Positions 16,101 to 23,776 of a stretch of DNA of 43,236 nt are shown in pieces. Positions within the stretch are counted from its first letter, which is position 1. Each line of letters starts with the position of its first letter. The translations under genes were made by a program, and so were the position numbers. Origin of the DNA: Akkermansia sp. (lineage in GTDB: Bacteria; Verrucomicrobiota; Verrucomicrobiia; Verrucomicrobiales; Akkermansiaceae). Under the pieces are notes generated by a model. It was given only the letters and a program-made list of their open reading frames with translations, did no database searches and was not told where the DNA came from. Where the stretch lies: contig JAUNRE010000002.1 of NCBI GenBank assembly GCA_030535795.1, positions 30,363 through 73,598 of the forward strand, given 5' to 3'.

Positions 16101-16920
16101 GGAAAATGCGCTGTTGTTCCGCCAGGCCTAGGCGGGCGAAGAGGGGCAGGATGTCTGTGTGCGGCAGGTTCAGGTATTCCAGTTCATCGGCGCAGTCGCG
16201 AATCTCGCGTTCGCCGGGAAGAAAGACTAGCACGTCACCCCGGTCATCAAGCTCTGATAACCAGGTAACGGCACGAGCCACATGCTGCGGTAACTCTTCA
16301 TCCGGATGGCGCTGCGGCATGTAATGCAAGTCCACATGGTAGGTGCGCCCTTCGACGTTGATGATGGGGGCTCCGCCGAAGAACTCGGAGAAAGCCCCGG
16401 CATCCATTGTAGCGGAGGAGATGATGAGCTTAAGATCCGGGCGGCGGGTCAGCAGCAGTTTCATATACCCGAGCAGGAAGTCAATGTTGAGACTTCGCTC
16501 ATGGGCTTCATCGAGAATGATGGTATGGTATTTGCGTAAATCCCTATCATCCTGTGTTTCTGCCAACAGGATGCCATCGGTCATGAGTTTTAACCGGGTG
16601 TTGCGCCCGGTTTTGTCATCGAAGCGCACCTGGTATCCGACATAATCGCCAAGCTCGCAGCCCACCTCTTCGGCGATTCTTCGTGCTACGGCCACAGCCG
16701 CCAGCCTGCGGGGCTGGGTACAGCCGAGCATGCCTCGCCTGTTGCCTGCCACTTCGAGGGCAATCTTGGGGAGCTGCGTGGTTTTACCGCTGCCGGTTTC
16801 GCCCACTACCACAACCACCTGGTTGTGGCGCAACGCCTCCGCTATCTCCTTCCTGCGGCGGGAGATGGGCAAATCCGGATACCGGAAATCAGGGCGATTA
16901 GCGGCAGTTGTGTCAGTCAT
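13198..16920 (-). CDS. hrpA: ATP-dependent RNA helicase HrpA (DEAH box)
   Basis: HrpA is a large DEAH-box RNA helicase acting on RNA and stalled translation complexes in the cytosol. The 1240-residue length matches the HrpA group. Motif I GETGSGKT is at about 40-47, DEAH at 137-140, SATMDAGAF follows as motif III, and QRAGRCGR is motif VI. The helicase-associated and OB-fold domains follow, then the long HrpA-specific C-terminal region (DUF3418) that HrpB lacks. I start at the ATG at 16920, ten bases after the oxidoreductase stop; an upstream in-frame start would overlap that gene. No Shine-Dalgarno site is visible. The gene is probably part of the same transcript as its neighbours. Confidence 0.95.
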   Translation of the reverse strand: MTDTTAANRPDFRYPDLPISRRRKEIAEALRHNQVVVVVGETGSGKTTQLPKIALEVAGNRRGMLGCTQPRRLAAVAVARRIAEEVGCELGDYVGYQVRFDDKTGRNTRLKLMTDGILLAETQDDRDLRKYHTIILDEAHERSLNIDFLLGYMKLLLTRRPDLKLIISSATMDAGAFSEFFGGAPIINVEGRTYHVDLHYMPQRHPDEELPQHVARAVTWLSELDDRGDVLVFLPGEREIRDCADELEYLNLPHTDILPLFARLGLAEQQRIFRPSKNTRRIVLATNVAETSLTIPGIIYVIDSGLARISRYLPGRQIQRLQVEPISQASARQRAGRCGRITEGVCIRLYSETDFEQRDAFTDPEIKRSALAGVILRMADLRLPPLGEFPLPDPPSPRLINEGYKTLREIGALDRSKKMTDTGRSLARLPLDPRLGRMLLEAGHEHCLAEMLVIVAGLSIMDPRERPQEFTTQADQAHAQWKNADSDFLSMLSLWRSSLEFREKRTLKRNQLRKWCSKNYLNFLRMVEWNNLTQDLAAALQETLRWRIPELPPADKQATPEMIHRSLLAGAPLQIGVWRPEDKVYRGAGGRDFSIFPGSGLFRRNKRAEWIFGSELVETSKLFMRRCAVLDPAWVEQVAPQLCACHAYDAAWDKDAGVVHAKERVTCGGLTIIDSRRISYARYNLQAAREIMIREGILGMQLRDEPPFIRHLQEMRETVRTTEAKLRRRDLIWCEEGVYNFFAGILPKDCASARALRRWREKAEATSPELLFVPYEDCVYPGEDHAPADLYPDEITVGDITCAVYYAHHPGEPDDGVTLGIHIDSFTDFPDWLPEWGVQAHLADRAEILLRTLPKDVRQFLMPIGSAADDFAEEWYDRTPDRPLSQALAEFVMRRTQKFCNAQQFDFSRIPNDLQTKVWVFNDEEQTLAMGSNMQALRERLESVRQKRFKKKAARTFSATAMTRWDCGDLPTTVEVGTGTGYPALFDDGEHVRIKVYPTEEEARHIHRIGVRRLALIRHGDFISSIRKRLPIKSVEAKLAITTLGACPKNNVADTIYAAMDATLAPLPYNAADFDAACLRMREKLYDTIAGPLAKVWEQLAAADAPLREFCLTASRDRYASRIAEDLQREWQWLTRPFFLSELPPTTLQDISRFARGLQQRLQKIAQQPAVRELERIDALNAAIIPGFYEEYPRHVHSPAWQAYGLMVAEYRLSLFAPTLSLKGRASVKKLVSAAELLNN

Positions 16921-16930
16921 GCTGCGTTGG

Positions 16931-18238
16931 TTACCAGTTTTGCATGGCTCCGTTGGCCAGCCGGGATTTTTCTGCAAGGAAGACAATGCGATGCCCGGTG
17001 ATGGAATCCTCTATCAGCGTTTTGCCGGGGGATGTCGGCTCACCGCGCAGGTAGGCTATGAAATCCAGCACAACTTCGCGGTCGCCCCCACCGTGGTGGC
17101 GGCCTTCCTGTGCTTCCGTAACGTCTACTACATGCCTTATGCGTCCTTCTGGAGCCTCGGGGGCAATGGTGGAAATGGTGAAACGGCCTGTTTCAAATGT
17201 GCCGTATATTTCACCGCGAGTACCGGTGATGTGGATGCTTCGCTCGGATATGGAGGAGCCTCCGGTCATGGAGAAGGTGCCTGTCGCGCCATCGGCATAT
17301 TCGATGAGGACGGACTGATGATCCACAATATCAGTTTTGCAGCGGTAGACACAGGCGCCGTAGGGGTTATCCGGGGCGCTGAGAATGGCTTGCTTTTCTT
17401 CGTCGGTTTCCGGACGGCGCATGTTGGAGTCGTGCCACACATTATCTGCCCAACGCTGGGGGTGTTCAATGTAGAGGCGCCGGGCGGAGTAGGGGCAATC
17501 GCGCTCCACCGGGCAATCGGTAAGACAATGGGTGCCGGCGCCTTCCGGTGCCTGCTCCGGGACAAATTGGAACATGCTGCCGACGCTGGCAATGCGGCGG
17601 GGGTGATTCTCGCCCATGAGCCAGGCCATCAAATCCAGATCATGGCTGCACTTGGTGAGCAACATGCCGGAGCCACATATCTCGGCCGAGGCATATTTTC
17701 CGCGTACAAACGATACGCTCTCATGGAAGTAGTTCACCTGTGCGGACATGCGGATGTTGATGACTCTGCCGATCTCTCCGCTTTCCATGGCTCGCTTGAG
17801 CCTCTGAAAGTACGGAGCATAGCGCAGCACATGGCATACCATGACGGTGCGGCCGGTTTCGCGCACGCATTCAAGCAGTTCTCTGGCTTCCTCTTCGTTA
17901 AGAGCAAAGGGTTTTTCCAACAGCATGTCGTAGCCATGACGAAGCAGGGGAATGCTGGTGCTCACATGGAGTCTGTCCATGGTGCCATTGATAACGGCAT
18001 CGGCAAACTGCGGCACTGATACGAGTTCCTCGACGCTTGTGAAACAGCAGGTTTTGTCCAGCCCGAAGGTGACGCGGGCATACTCCCTGCGCTTTTCATC
18101 CACATCCACCACCCCTACAATTTCCAGTAGCTCCGGGTTAGTGAGTGCAACTCGGGTGTAAATCATGGAGCGCACACCCATGCCCACTACGATAACACGC
18201 AGCGGCGGCTTGGTGCCTGTGCTGATTTCTGTCGTCAT
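16931..18238 (-). CDS. Gfo/Idh/MocA-family NAD(P)-dependent oxidoreductase
   Basis: This 435-residue enzyme has an N-terminal Rossmann domain (VIVVGMGVRS at about 15-24), the EKPFAL catalytic-site motif typical of Gfo/Idh/MocA dehydrogenases near residue 109, and a C-terminal alpha/beta domain with SHDLDLMAWL supplying the active-site His. Family members oxidise or reduce sugars and their derivatives with NAD(P). A cysteine-containing insertion (CLTDCPVERDCPYSA), seen in some sugar-active members, lies in the middle. The substrate cannot be read from the sequence. It begins 8 bases after aguB and is followed 10 bases later by hrpA. No Tat signal is seen, unlike GH109 relatives, so it should be cytosolic. 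Confidence 0.88.
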   Translation of the reverse strand: MTTEISTGTKPPLRVIVVGMGVRSMIYTRVALTNPELLEIVGVVDVDEKRREYARVTFGLDKTCCFTSVEELVSVPQFADAVINGTMDRLHVSTSIPLLRHGYDMLLEKPFALNEEEARELLECVRETGRTVMVCHVLRYAPYFQRLKRAMESGEIGRVINIRMSAQVNYFHESVSFVRGKYASAEICGSGMLLTKCSHDLDLMAWLMGENHPRRIASVGSMFQFVPEQAPEGAGTHCLTDCPVERDCPYSARRLYIEHPQRWADNVWHDSNMRRPETDEEKQAILSAPDNPYGACVYRCKTDIVDHQSVLIEYADGATGTFSMTGGSSISERSIHITGTRGEIYGTFETGRFTISTIAPEAPEGRIRHVVDVTEAQEGRHHGGGDREVVLDFIAYLRGEPTSPGKTLIEDSITGHRIVFLAEKSRLANGAMQNW

Positions 18239-18246
18239 ACGAAAAA

Positions 18247-19101
18247 TTATTTACCCCATCGTTGCGTGATGCCGGTGTATGAATCGATTCGGCGGTCGCG
18301 GAAGAAAGGCCAGATGCGGCGGTGTGCCTCGAGGGCGGCGAGGTCGAGGTCTGCAAAAAGGACGGTGCGTTCCTTGACCGGTGCTTTGGCTACAATTTGC
18401 CCGCAGTAGTCGCTGACGAAGCTTTGCCCCCAGAAGGTTGTTTCGCCTTCCTTTCCGCAGCGATTCACGGCGCAGATGTAGCAACCATTTGCAACACCGT
18501 GGCCTCGCTGTACCGTTTCCCATGCGCAGTGCTGGGCGGTGTAGAGTTCCTCTTCACCGGGAATCCAGCCGATGGCTGTCGGATAAAAGATAATTTCGGC
18601 ACCCTGCATGGCAGTAAGTCTTGCTGCTTCCGGATACCACTGATCCCAGCATATCAGCACGCCGATGCGCCCGTACTTCGTGTCGAAGCATTTGTAACCC
18701 AAATCTCCGGGCGTGAAGTAGAACTTCTCTTCGAATCCCGGATCCTGGGGAATATGCATTTTACGGTAGAGCCCGAGGAAGGTGCCATCGGCGTCAATCA
18801 CCCAGGCCGTGTTGTGATAAAGGCCGGTGGCTCGCTTTTCGAAGCCGGCTGCCACGATAACAATGCTCAGCTCGCGCGCTAAGTCGCAGAGTTCATCAGT
18901 CCAAGGCCCGGGGATGGAGTCTGCCGTGTTGAACAGCTCACAGTCTTGTGTGCGGCAGAAATAGAGAGTCGTGCACATCTCCTGTGTGCAAACTATTTGT
19001 GCGCCGCCGGCGGCGGCCTCGCGTATGGCCTCCATTTGCAGGCGCTTGTTTTCTGCCGGATCTGCTACGGCCTCTTGCTGGATGAGTGCGATGCGGGGCA
19101 T
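18247..19101 (-). CDS. aguB: N-carbamoylputrescine amidase
   Basis: AguB hydrolyses N-carbamoylputrescine to putrescine, CO2 and ammonia, the last step of the agmatine route to polyamines. The 284-residue protein is a nitrilase-superfamily enzyme with the full triad: Glu41 (CTQEM), Lys114 (YRKMHIPQDP) and Cys151 (LICWDQWYPEAARL). The stretch around FEEKFYFTPGD is typical of AguB and separates it from other carbon-nitrogen hydrolases. I start at the ATG at 19101. A TTG at 19137 in the same frame would lie inside the promoter. The agmatine deiminase partner is not in the window. The start codon sits 7 bases after the -10, so the mRNA is probably leaderless. Confidence 0.92.
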   Translation of the reverse strand: MPRIALIQQEAVADPAENKRLQMEAIREAAAGGAQIVCTQEMCTTLYFCRTQDCELFNTADSIPGPWTDELCDLARELSIVIVAAGFEKRATGLYHNTAWVIDADGTFLGLYRKMHIPQDPGFEEKFYFTPGDLGYKCFDTKYGRIGVLICWDQWYPEAARLTAMQGAEIIFYPTAIGWIPGEEELYTAQHCAWETVQRGHGVANGCYICAVNRCGKEGETTFWGQSFVSDYCGQIVAKAPVKERTVLFADLDLAALEAHRRIWPFFRDRRIDSYTGITQRWGK

Positions 19102-19108
19102 GCCGCGA

Positions 19109-19137
19109 AATATACCATAAATTGAGTTATTTTTCAA
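19109..19137 (-). promoter_or_regulatory. Promoter of aguB (leaderless layout)
   Basis: TTGAAA (19132-19137) and TATATT (19109-19114) are separated by exactly 17 bases, and the aguB ATG follows the -10 after 7 bases. Transcription should start at or next to the A of the ATG. There is no room for a ribosome binding site. It may drive the long co-directional run down to thiL. Confidence 0.68.
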
Positions 19138-19243
19138 GACATCTGCCGTAATTTACTTGCAAAAAAGCGCTCGACGGATGATGCTCTGCTTATTTCCGGG
19201 AATGAGGAGCGGTCTATGGCGACCTTCGTTCGTGTCTCCGTAA

Positions 19244-20359
19244 TCAGGACTTCGCTTGCGGTACAATTTCCCTGTAGAGTTTCTTGTATGTTGCGGCTGT
19301 GTCGGAAAGACGGTAGGGGAAAGGAATTTCCGGGGCCGTGGAGGGGCTGTAGGTGTTCCACTGCGACAGTGTATCGATGATGGAGGCTGTATCGCCCGGG
19401 GCAACTCGCCCCTCCGGCAAAAAGGCCTCCAGCAACTCTCCGATTACCCCGTGGTCGTAGCCGACAACCGGGCGCCCGAGCGTCAGCGCTTCCAGCACTG
19501 GTCGATCCCAGGTGGCCGGTTCGCGGGTGAGTGAGAGCGTGACATCGCAGGCACAAAGGACGTCGCGCAGGTCGGCTCTGGCACCAATCCAAGTGATGTG
19601 GTCACTCAGTTGGGCATCTGCAAACTTTTGTTTCAGCTCAGCAACGTAGTCTTCGTTGGCGCGGCGGGTGTCGCCGGCAATAAAGACATGTGCTCCGATT
19701 CCGGAACGTAGCAACCCCGTCAGAATGGGGACGATGTCTTCCAGCCCGTGAAGCGGAGAAATAGCACCGGGAACACAAATGGACATTTTGTCGGCTCCGG
19801 CGTTCGGATTGTTGCGTCGCCATTGTTCCAGCCAGGCCGTAGTCGGGGTGTAGCCGGGGTAACACAGGCGCTCATTCACGCCATAAGGGATAACCCATGG
19901 CTTGCTGCTCAGCGGGGAGCCGGGGGCGTCCAAAACATTGCGCAGATGCTTCGATATAGCTGTGAATACATGGCAGTGGCGCCACCCCACTTTAGGAGTC
20001 CCCGGTGTTGGGTATCCTGTCAGAACACCAACGATACGGGGACGGGCGCTCGGTCGCAAACGGCGACTTGCCATGCTCGTAACCCATGCAGCCTCAGCAG
20101 AATATACTTGTACTACAGCCGGCTTATGATTGCGGATGATATTGCGGAGGCGTCGTATCTCCTGCCAGGTCGTCATCAGGTTGATACTGCGGCTGATAAT
20201 ATGCCTGACCCCCGCTGCGTTTTGTCGGCTGATAAGTTCGCAGGGCGGCGAGACAACGATGTTCTCACAATCGCTGCTTTGCAGAGCGCATGCCAAATCC
20301 GCAGCCAGAGCTGATGGCCCGCCGCTACGTAATTTAGGACTGTAGTGGATGATTCTCAT
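19244..20359 (-). CDS. GT4-family glycosyltransferase
   Basis: This 371-residue protein has a GT-B fold of the GT4 type. The N-terminal acceptor domain opens with MRIIHYSPKLRSGGPSALA, the usual first strand and Gly-rich loop. The C-terminal domain shows a donor-site segment with a Pro-Val-Leu-Glu-Ala-Leu core (PVLEALTLGRPVVGYDHG) in place of the common EPFG..LEA. GT4 enzymes move a sugar from a nucleotide-sugar to a glycan or lipid. Donor and acceptor cannot be read here. It begins 3 bases after the upstream GT4 gene and is likely the last gene of the purE-pyr unit, since the next gene has its own promoter. The role is probably surface glycan synthesis. Confidence 0.85.
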   Translation of the reverse strand: MRIIHYSPKLRSGGPSALAADLACALQSSDCENIVVSPPCELISRQNAAGVRHIISRSINLMTTWQEIRRLRNIIRNHKPAVVQVYSAEAAWVTSMASRRLRPSARPRIVGVLTGYPTPGTPKVGWRHCHVFTAISKHLRNVLDAPGSPLSSKPWVIPYGVNERLCYPGYTPTTAWLEQWRRNNPNAGADKMSICVPGAISPLHGLEDIVPILTGLLRSGIGAHVFIAGDTRRANEDYVAELKQKFADAQLSDHITWIGARADLRDVLCACDVTLSLTREPATWDRPVLEALTLGRPVVGYDHGVIGELLEAFLPEGRVAPGDTASIIDTLSQWNTYSPSTAPEIPFPYRLSDTAATYKKLYREIVPQAKS

Positions 20360-20362
20360 GTG

Positions 20363-21475
20363 TTATTTTTGCTCACACAGCTCTTTGTATACGGCTATGT
20401 AGGCATTAATCATATCCTCTCTACGATGAGGGGCAGATACAGGGCGGTGTGGTTTGCATGGATTTTGATACCATTCAGCTAACAGATTAGCCATAGCCTC
20501 AGGATCAGCAGTTTTTACCTTGCCTTCGGGTAAATATATGCTCAATTGCTCGCCGACTCCGCCCGCTTCATAACCGGCAGTCGGACGACCGAGAGCTAAG
20601 GCTTCAAGTGTCGTTTTACCAAATGGTTCAGGAACGAGATTGAGCGACACCACTACGTTACTGGCTACCATAATGTCCCGGATGTCGCGTCGCAGACCTG
20701 TCCATGTTATATTTTGAGCAACGCCTGCTTTTTCAAACTTCCTTAAGAGCTCTTTGCGGAAAGATTCTTTGCGTTTTTTTACTTCTCCTACGAGCAGCGC
20801 ATGTGCAGGTATGCCTCGTTTCTTGAGAGATGCAAGAACGGGGGCTAAATGCTCGGCGCCTTTCTGGCGAGCAACACGCCCCGGGAGACAAATCACATAT
20901 TTTCCTTTGAGCTCAGGATACTGCGCATACCATTTTTCGTACCATTCCTCAGAAGGTCGATAATCTGTGTTATGCTGCGAAGGATCGATAGAGTTTGGTA
21001 TAACCGTAATCCGATCTTCAGGGGTGCTCGGATAACATTTCAGGATAAACTCTCGCATAAAGTCAGAAACCGCCACAACTTTGTCACCCTTTGACATGAT
21101 TGCTGAATAAGGGTTGACGGAATAATGGGAATGAAAAGTAGCGACTATTTTAGGACGTTTCTCAATCGGAAGTTTTCTTACAGCCCAGTGTCCGAACCAC
21201 GCTGGCAGGCGTGAGTGAAAGTTAAGTACGTCAGGTCGTTCTTTTTCTATCAGCTGAGCTAGCTGACTAACAACGAAAGGTATGCGAAAACTCTTCTTGC
21301 CTACTTCCAAGGTGAAATGACGAGCCCCTGTATTTTCAATATCTGGAACCATTGCGCCCCCACCGGATACGACCACACTTTCGTGGCCGTTCTTAATCAA
21401 TCCTTCACATTGTTCAAGAACGACTTGCTCTACACCTCCGGAGGTGAGAGAGGGGAGTAAATGCATAATCTTCAT
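20363..21475 (-). CDS. GT4-family glycosyltransferase
   Basis: This 370-residue GT-B enzyme shows MKIMHLLPSLTSGGVEQVV at the N-terminus, a VAVSDFMREFI linker motif, and the classic GT4 donor-binding EPFGKTTLEALALGRP near residue 290. It is closely related in layout to the next gene (both have a WY/QW segment after the acceptor domain), so the pair may be old duplicates acting on one glycan. By eye the coding sequence is more AT-rich than its neighbours, which may mean later arrival or different constraint. It starts 36 bases after the ELM1-family gene. No ribosome binding site is visible. Substrates are unknown. Confidence 0.87.
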   Translation of the reverse strand: MKIMHLLPSLTSGGVEQVVLEQCEGLIKNGHESVVVSGGGAMVPDIENTGARHFTLEVGKKSFRIPFVVSQLAQLIEKERPDVLNFHSRLPAWFGHWAVRKLPIEKRPKIVATFHSHYSVNPYSAIMSKGDKVVAVSDFMREFILKCYPSTPEDRITVIPNSIDPSQHNTDYRPSEEWYEKWYAQYPELKGKYVICLPGRVARQKGAEHLAPVLASLKKRGIPAHALLVGEVKKRKESFRKELLRKFEKAGVAQNITWTGLRRDIRDIMVASNVVVSLNLVPEPFGKTTLEALALGRPTAGYEAGGVGEQLSIYLPEGKVKTADPEAMANLLAEWYQNPCKPHRPVSAPHRREDMINAYIAVYKELCEQK

Positions 21476-21511
21476 AGTTTTGTATTGTTTGTTGTTTCTG
21501 ATCGAAAGTTG

Positions 21512-22456
21512 TTAATTGGGAAGAAGGTCGGGGAACTTGGAAAGAATGTAGTCAGCCGCTCGGGCTGCTTCATCGATAACGTTTTCCGGATGCGGCAGGG
21601 TGTTCGTCTTTGCCCATTCGGTAAAGGAGTTGGTACCACCATCCGCAATCAGCATATTGATACCTCGCTCGATGCGAGATTGCTTGTTCTTGTGCGGCGG
21701 TCTCTTGCGAGGCATTTCTATAATACCGACAGGCGACCCGCTGGAGAGAGCTTCGTAGACCATGGTGCCGCTGTCTTGCGTTACCCATACTTCGGCCGCA
21801 CTGGCGAGCTGGTCGGCAACCCAGGTGTCTCCGGTCTGTTCGAATGCTTCAACTCTGATATTCGGGCAGGCGGAAGTGACATCGTCCACGAAGTCGGATG
21901 GTGTGCGGCGTGAGGTCGTGAGCAAAATGGGCCGACTGCTCTTGGAGGCAATTGTTCGAAGCTGGGTAAGAATGTGCTCAGCTTCCCATTTGAACTCCTT
22001 GTTGGGACCGCCAATGAGCACCAGGGTGTATTTCTTCTCCTTTTCCGGATGCGGCTTTATATTATTGATGGAGCCGTTTGTCAGGAAAACATTGCTGGCA
22101 GGAACGCCGTTTTCCGGCACATCGTGGCGGGGGGTAATGCACAAATCAAACATACTCAGCGGCAGGCTGGGACGCATGCATACCATGCACAGGCAGCGCA
22201 GGTGGCGCGCAAGACTTAACGCCGCGAGGTGGGTGCTGTGACCGGCGCAGAGAATTAAATGCGGACGAGGCAGTTCCAAATCCTTACCTTTGTAAAAAAG
22301 CTTGGCAAACCAGCTCTTGCCGGCAACAGATATCTCATGGCAGGAGTGTTGCATTTCGGGGCATGCTTTTCGCGCACGTTCCAGCAAAGCATCTGCCAGA
22401 CCTCTCGTTTGGGTGAGGTGGTCGTGCTTGCCATCGCTAATGATGTAAATAATCAT
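21512..22456 (-). CDS. ELM1-like protein (mitochondrial fission ELM1 / DUF1022 family)
   Basis: This 314-residue protein matches the bacterial members of the family named after plant ELM1. Features are the N-terminal ISDGKHDHLTQTRGLADAL, the CAGHSTHLAALSLARH segment, the MRPSLPLSMFDLCITPRHD motif, and the later VTQDSGTMVYEALSSGSPVG, which resembles the nucleotide-sugar site of GT-B enzymes. The bacterial proteins have a GT-B-like fold and often sit beside lipopolysaccharide or glycan genes. The bacterial function is unproven and mitochondrial fission is only the plant role. The two GT4 genes downstream support a glycan role. It lies 24 bases after the PyrC'-like gene. Confidence 0.85.
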   Translation of the reverse strand: MIIYIISDGKHDHLTQTRGLADALLERARKACPEMQHSCHEISVAGKSWFAKLFYKGKDLELPRPHLILCAGHSTHLAALSLARHLRCLCMVCMRPSLPLSMFDLCITPRHDVPENGVPASNVFLTNGSINNIKPHPEKEKKYTLVLIGGPNKEFKWEAEHILTQLRTIASKSSRPILLTTSRRTPSDFVDDVTSACPNIRVEAFEQTGDTWVADQLASAAEVWVTQDSGTMVYEALSSGSPVGIIEMPRKRPPHKNKQSRIERGINMLIADGGTNSFTEWAKTNTLPHPENVIDEAARAADYILSKFPDLLPN

Positions 22457-22480
22457 ATAGTGAGGAGAGAGTAGGAAAAG

Positions 22481-23776
22481 TTAATTAATCGGCAGAGTCA
22501 CAGTGCCGCTCAGCGTTGTGCCGAGCATCGGGTTATTAAGAGTGCCGCAGCTGAGCGTATCCGCTGTTACTTCGTAGGGCGAATCCGGCGAGAACAGGAG
22601 CAGGGGGGCGGTGATGGGTGTGTCCTCTTCGCTGTCGTAGGGCGACACAATGGCGGCCGGTGCGGTGCAGCAGGTGCGCACAACATCTGCCCATGTGAGT
22701 TTGCCCGGCTTAATCAGATGCGTGTAAATCGCCGGAAGCAATGTGTCGAGTGCTACCATGCCCTGCGGCGCACTGATGAAGTCTTGCTTCTTGGCAAAAG
22801 GCATGCAGGGGGTGTGGTCAGAGACGATGCAGTCTATCGTCCCGTCTTTCAGCCCGGCAAGAAGTGCCTCGCAATCCTTCTTTTCGCGCAGCGGAGGCGT
22901 CGTTTTGAATGTGGTGTTATAGTCGCCTATATCCTCGTGTGTATAGAGCAGATGATGCAGCGCAACCTCAGCGGTGAGGCCTTTCATGCCGCTTCTACGT
23001 GCTCTGCGGATGATGTCCACGCCCTCAGCGGTGCTGACTGTCTGAATATGCAGCCGTGCACCGGTATCGGCTGCAAGACGGATAAGTGTTTCAATACCGA
23101 TTTCTTCGGCGCAGGCCGGAGTACTGTGCAACCCGAGCTTATAGGATGTCGTCCCGGGGTGAGCATATGTATTGCGGGTAAGCGCCGGCACATCACCGCG
23201 TATGGCAAAGGTAAGATCCATCTCTGCCGCATACTTCATGGCACGGTATAGCAGCAGCAGGTTGTCAGGCATGTTGCCTCCATCGCTCAGGATGGTGATG
23301 CCGCGCGCGGACAGTGTGTTATAGGGTGCCTGTTGCTCGCCTTTCATGCCCTCAGTGATACAGCCGGCAGGCACCATAGTGGCAAAGGAGCGTTCGCTGA
23401 CGGCTTCGGCAAAGCTGTCGAGTGTTGCTGCATTGTCAAACACAAACCCGCGGGAAGGCATGACGAGCATACCCCATACACCACCACGGTTGGCAGCCTG
23501 ACCGGCGCGGTAAATGCTTTCGCGCTTGCTGTGGCCTTCCAGATTAATGGTGGCATGCATATCAAAGAGGGCCGGCAGCAGAATCTTCCCGTCGGCATCA
23601 ATGGTGCGGGCTCCGGCGGGAACTCTCATTTCGCCCGCCGGGGCTACGGCGGTTACGCCGGGCAAGGGAATGTCGTTGAGAATAATCCCCGTTGACTCAT
23701 CACCATGTCCCACTCGCAGGTCAAGACGTTCGTTGGTGAGAGCCCAGGTTGCATTTAAGATGTAAGTGTCAGTCAT
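22481..23776 (-). CDS. pyrC: Dihydroorotase homologue lacking metal ligands (PyrC'-like, probably non-catalytic)
   Basis: The 431-residue protein aligns along its length with type I dihydroorotases: LPALFDMHATINLEG (68-81), ILSDGGNMPDN (162-172), ALHHLLYTHEDIGDYNTTFKTTPPLR (272-297) and SDHTPC (319-324). The metal centre is broken. The DxHxH motif is D72-M-H74-A-T76, the usual H-[AC]-E-D site is AIRGDVPAL with Arg in place of His, and the usual HICHVS is HIQTVS with Thr at 246. Such proteins in pseudomonads (PyrC') are inactive but needed to assemble aspartate transcarbamoylase. The ATG overlaps the end of pyrB by 8 bases, the same gene order as pyrB-pyrC'. An active dihydroorotase should exist elsewhere in the genome. 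Confidence 0.9.
   Translation of the reverse strand: MTDTYILNATWALTNERLDLRVGHGDESTGIILNDIPLPGVTAVAPAGEMRVPAGARTIDADGKILLPALFDMHATINLEGHSKRESIYRAGQAANRGGVWGMLVMPSRGFVFDNAATLDSFAEAVSERSFATMVPAGCITEGMKGEQQAPYNTLSARGITILSDGGNMPDNLLLLYRAMKYAAEMDLTFAIRGDVPALTRNTYAHPGTTSYKLGLHSTPACAEEIGIETLIRLAADTGARLHIQTVSTAEGVDIIRRARRSGMKGLTAEVALHHLLYTHEDIGDYNTTFKTTPPLREKKDCEALLAGLKDGTIDCIVSDHTPCMPFAKKQDFISAPQGMVALDTLLPAIYTHLIKPGKLTWADVVRTCCTAPAAIVSPYDSEEDTPITAPLLLFSPDSPYEVTADTLSCGTLNNPMLGTTLSGTVTLPIN

Noticed and set aside
16730-18019. Long plus-strand open frame (429 codons) opposite the Gfo/Idh gene
   Set aside because: The minus-strand product has full oxidoreductase motifs; the plus frame has no recognisable domain and is an effect of GC-rich antisense codons.
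19099-19137. TTG at 19137 as start of the N-carbamoylputrescine amidase
   Set aside because: It lies in the -35 of a near-perfect promoter; the ATG at 19101 matches the family start.
22481-23776. Active dihydroorotase or hydantoinase
   Set aside because: Several metal ligands are replaced, including the second His of DxHxH, so normal catalysis is unlikely.
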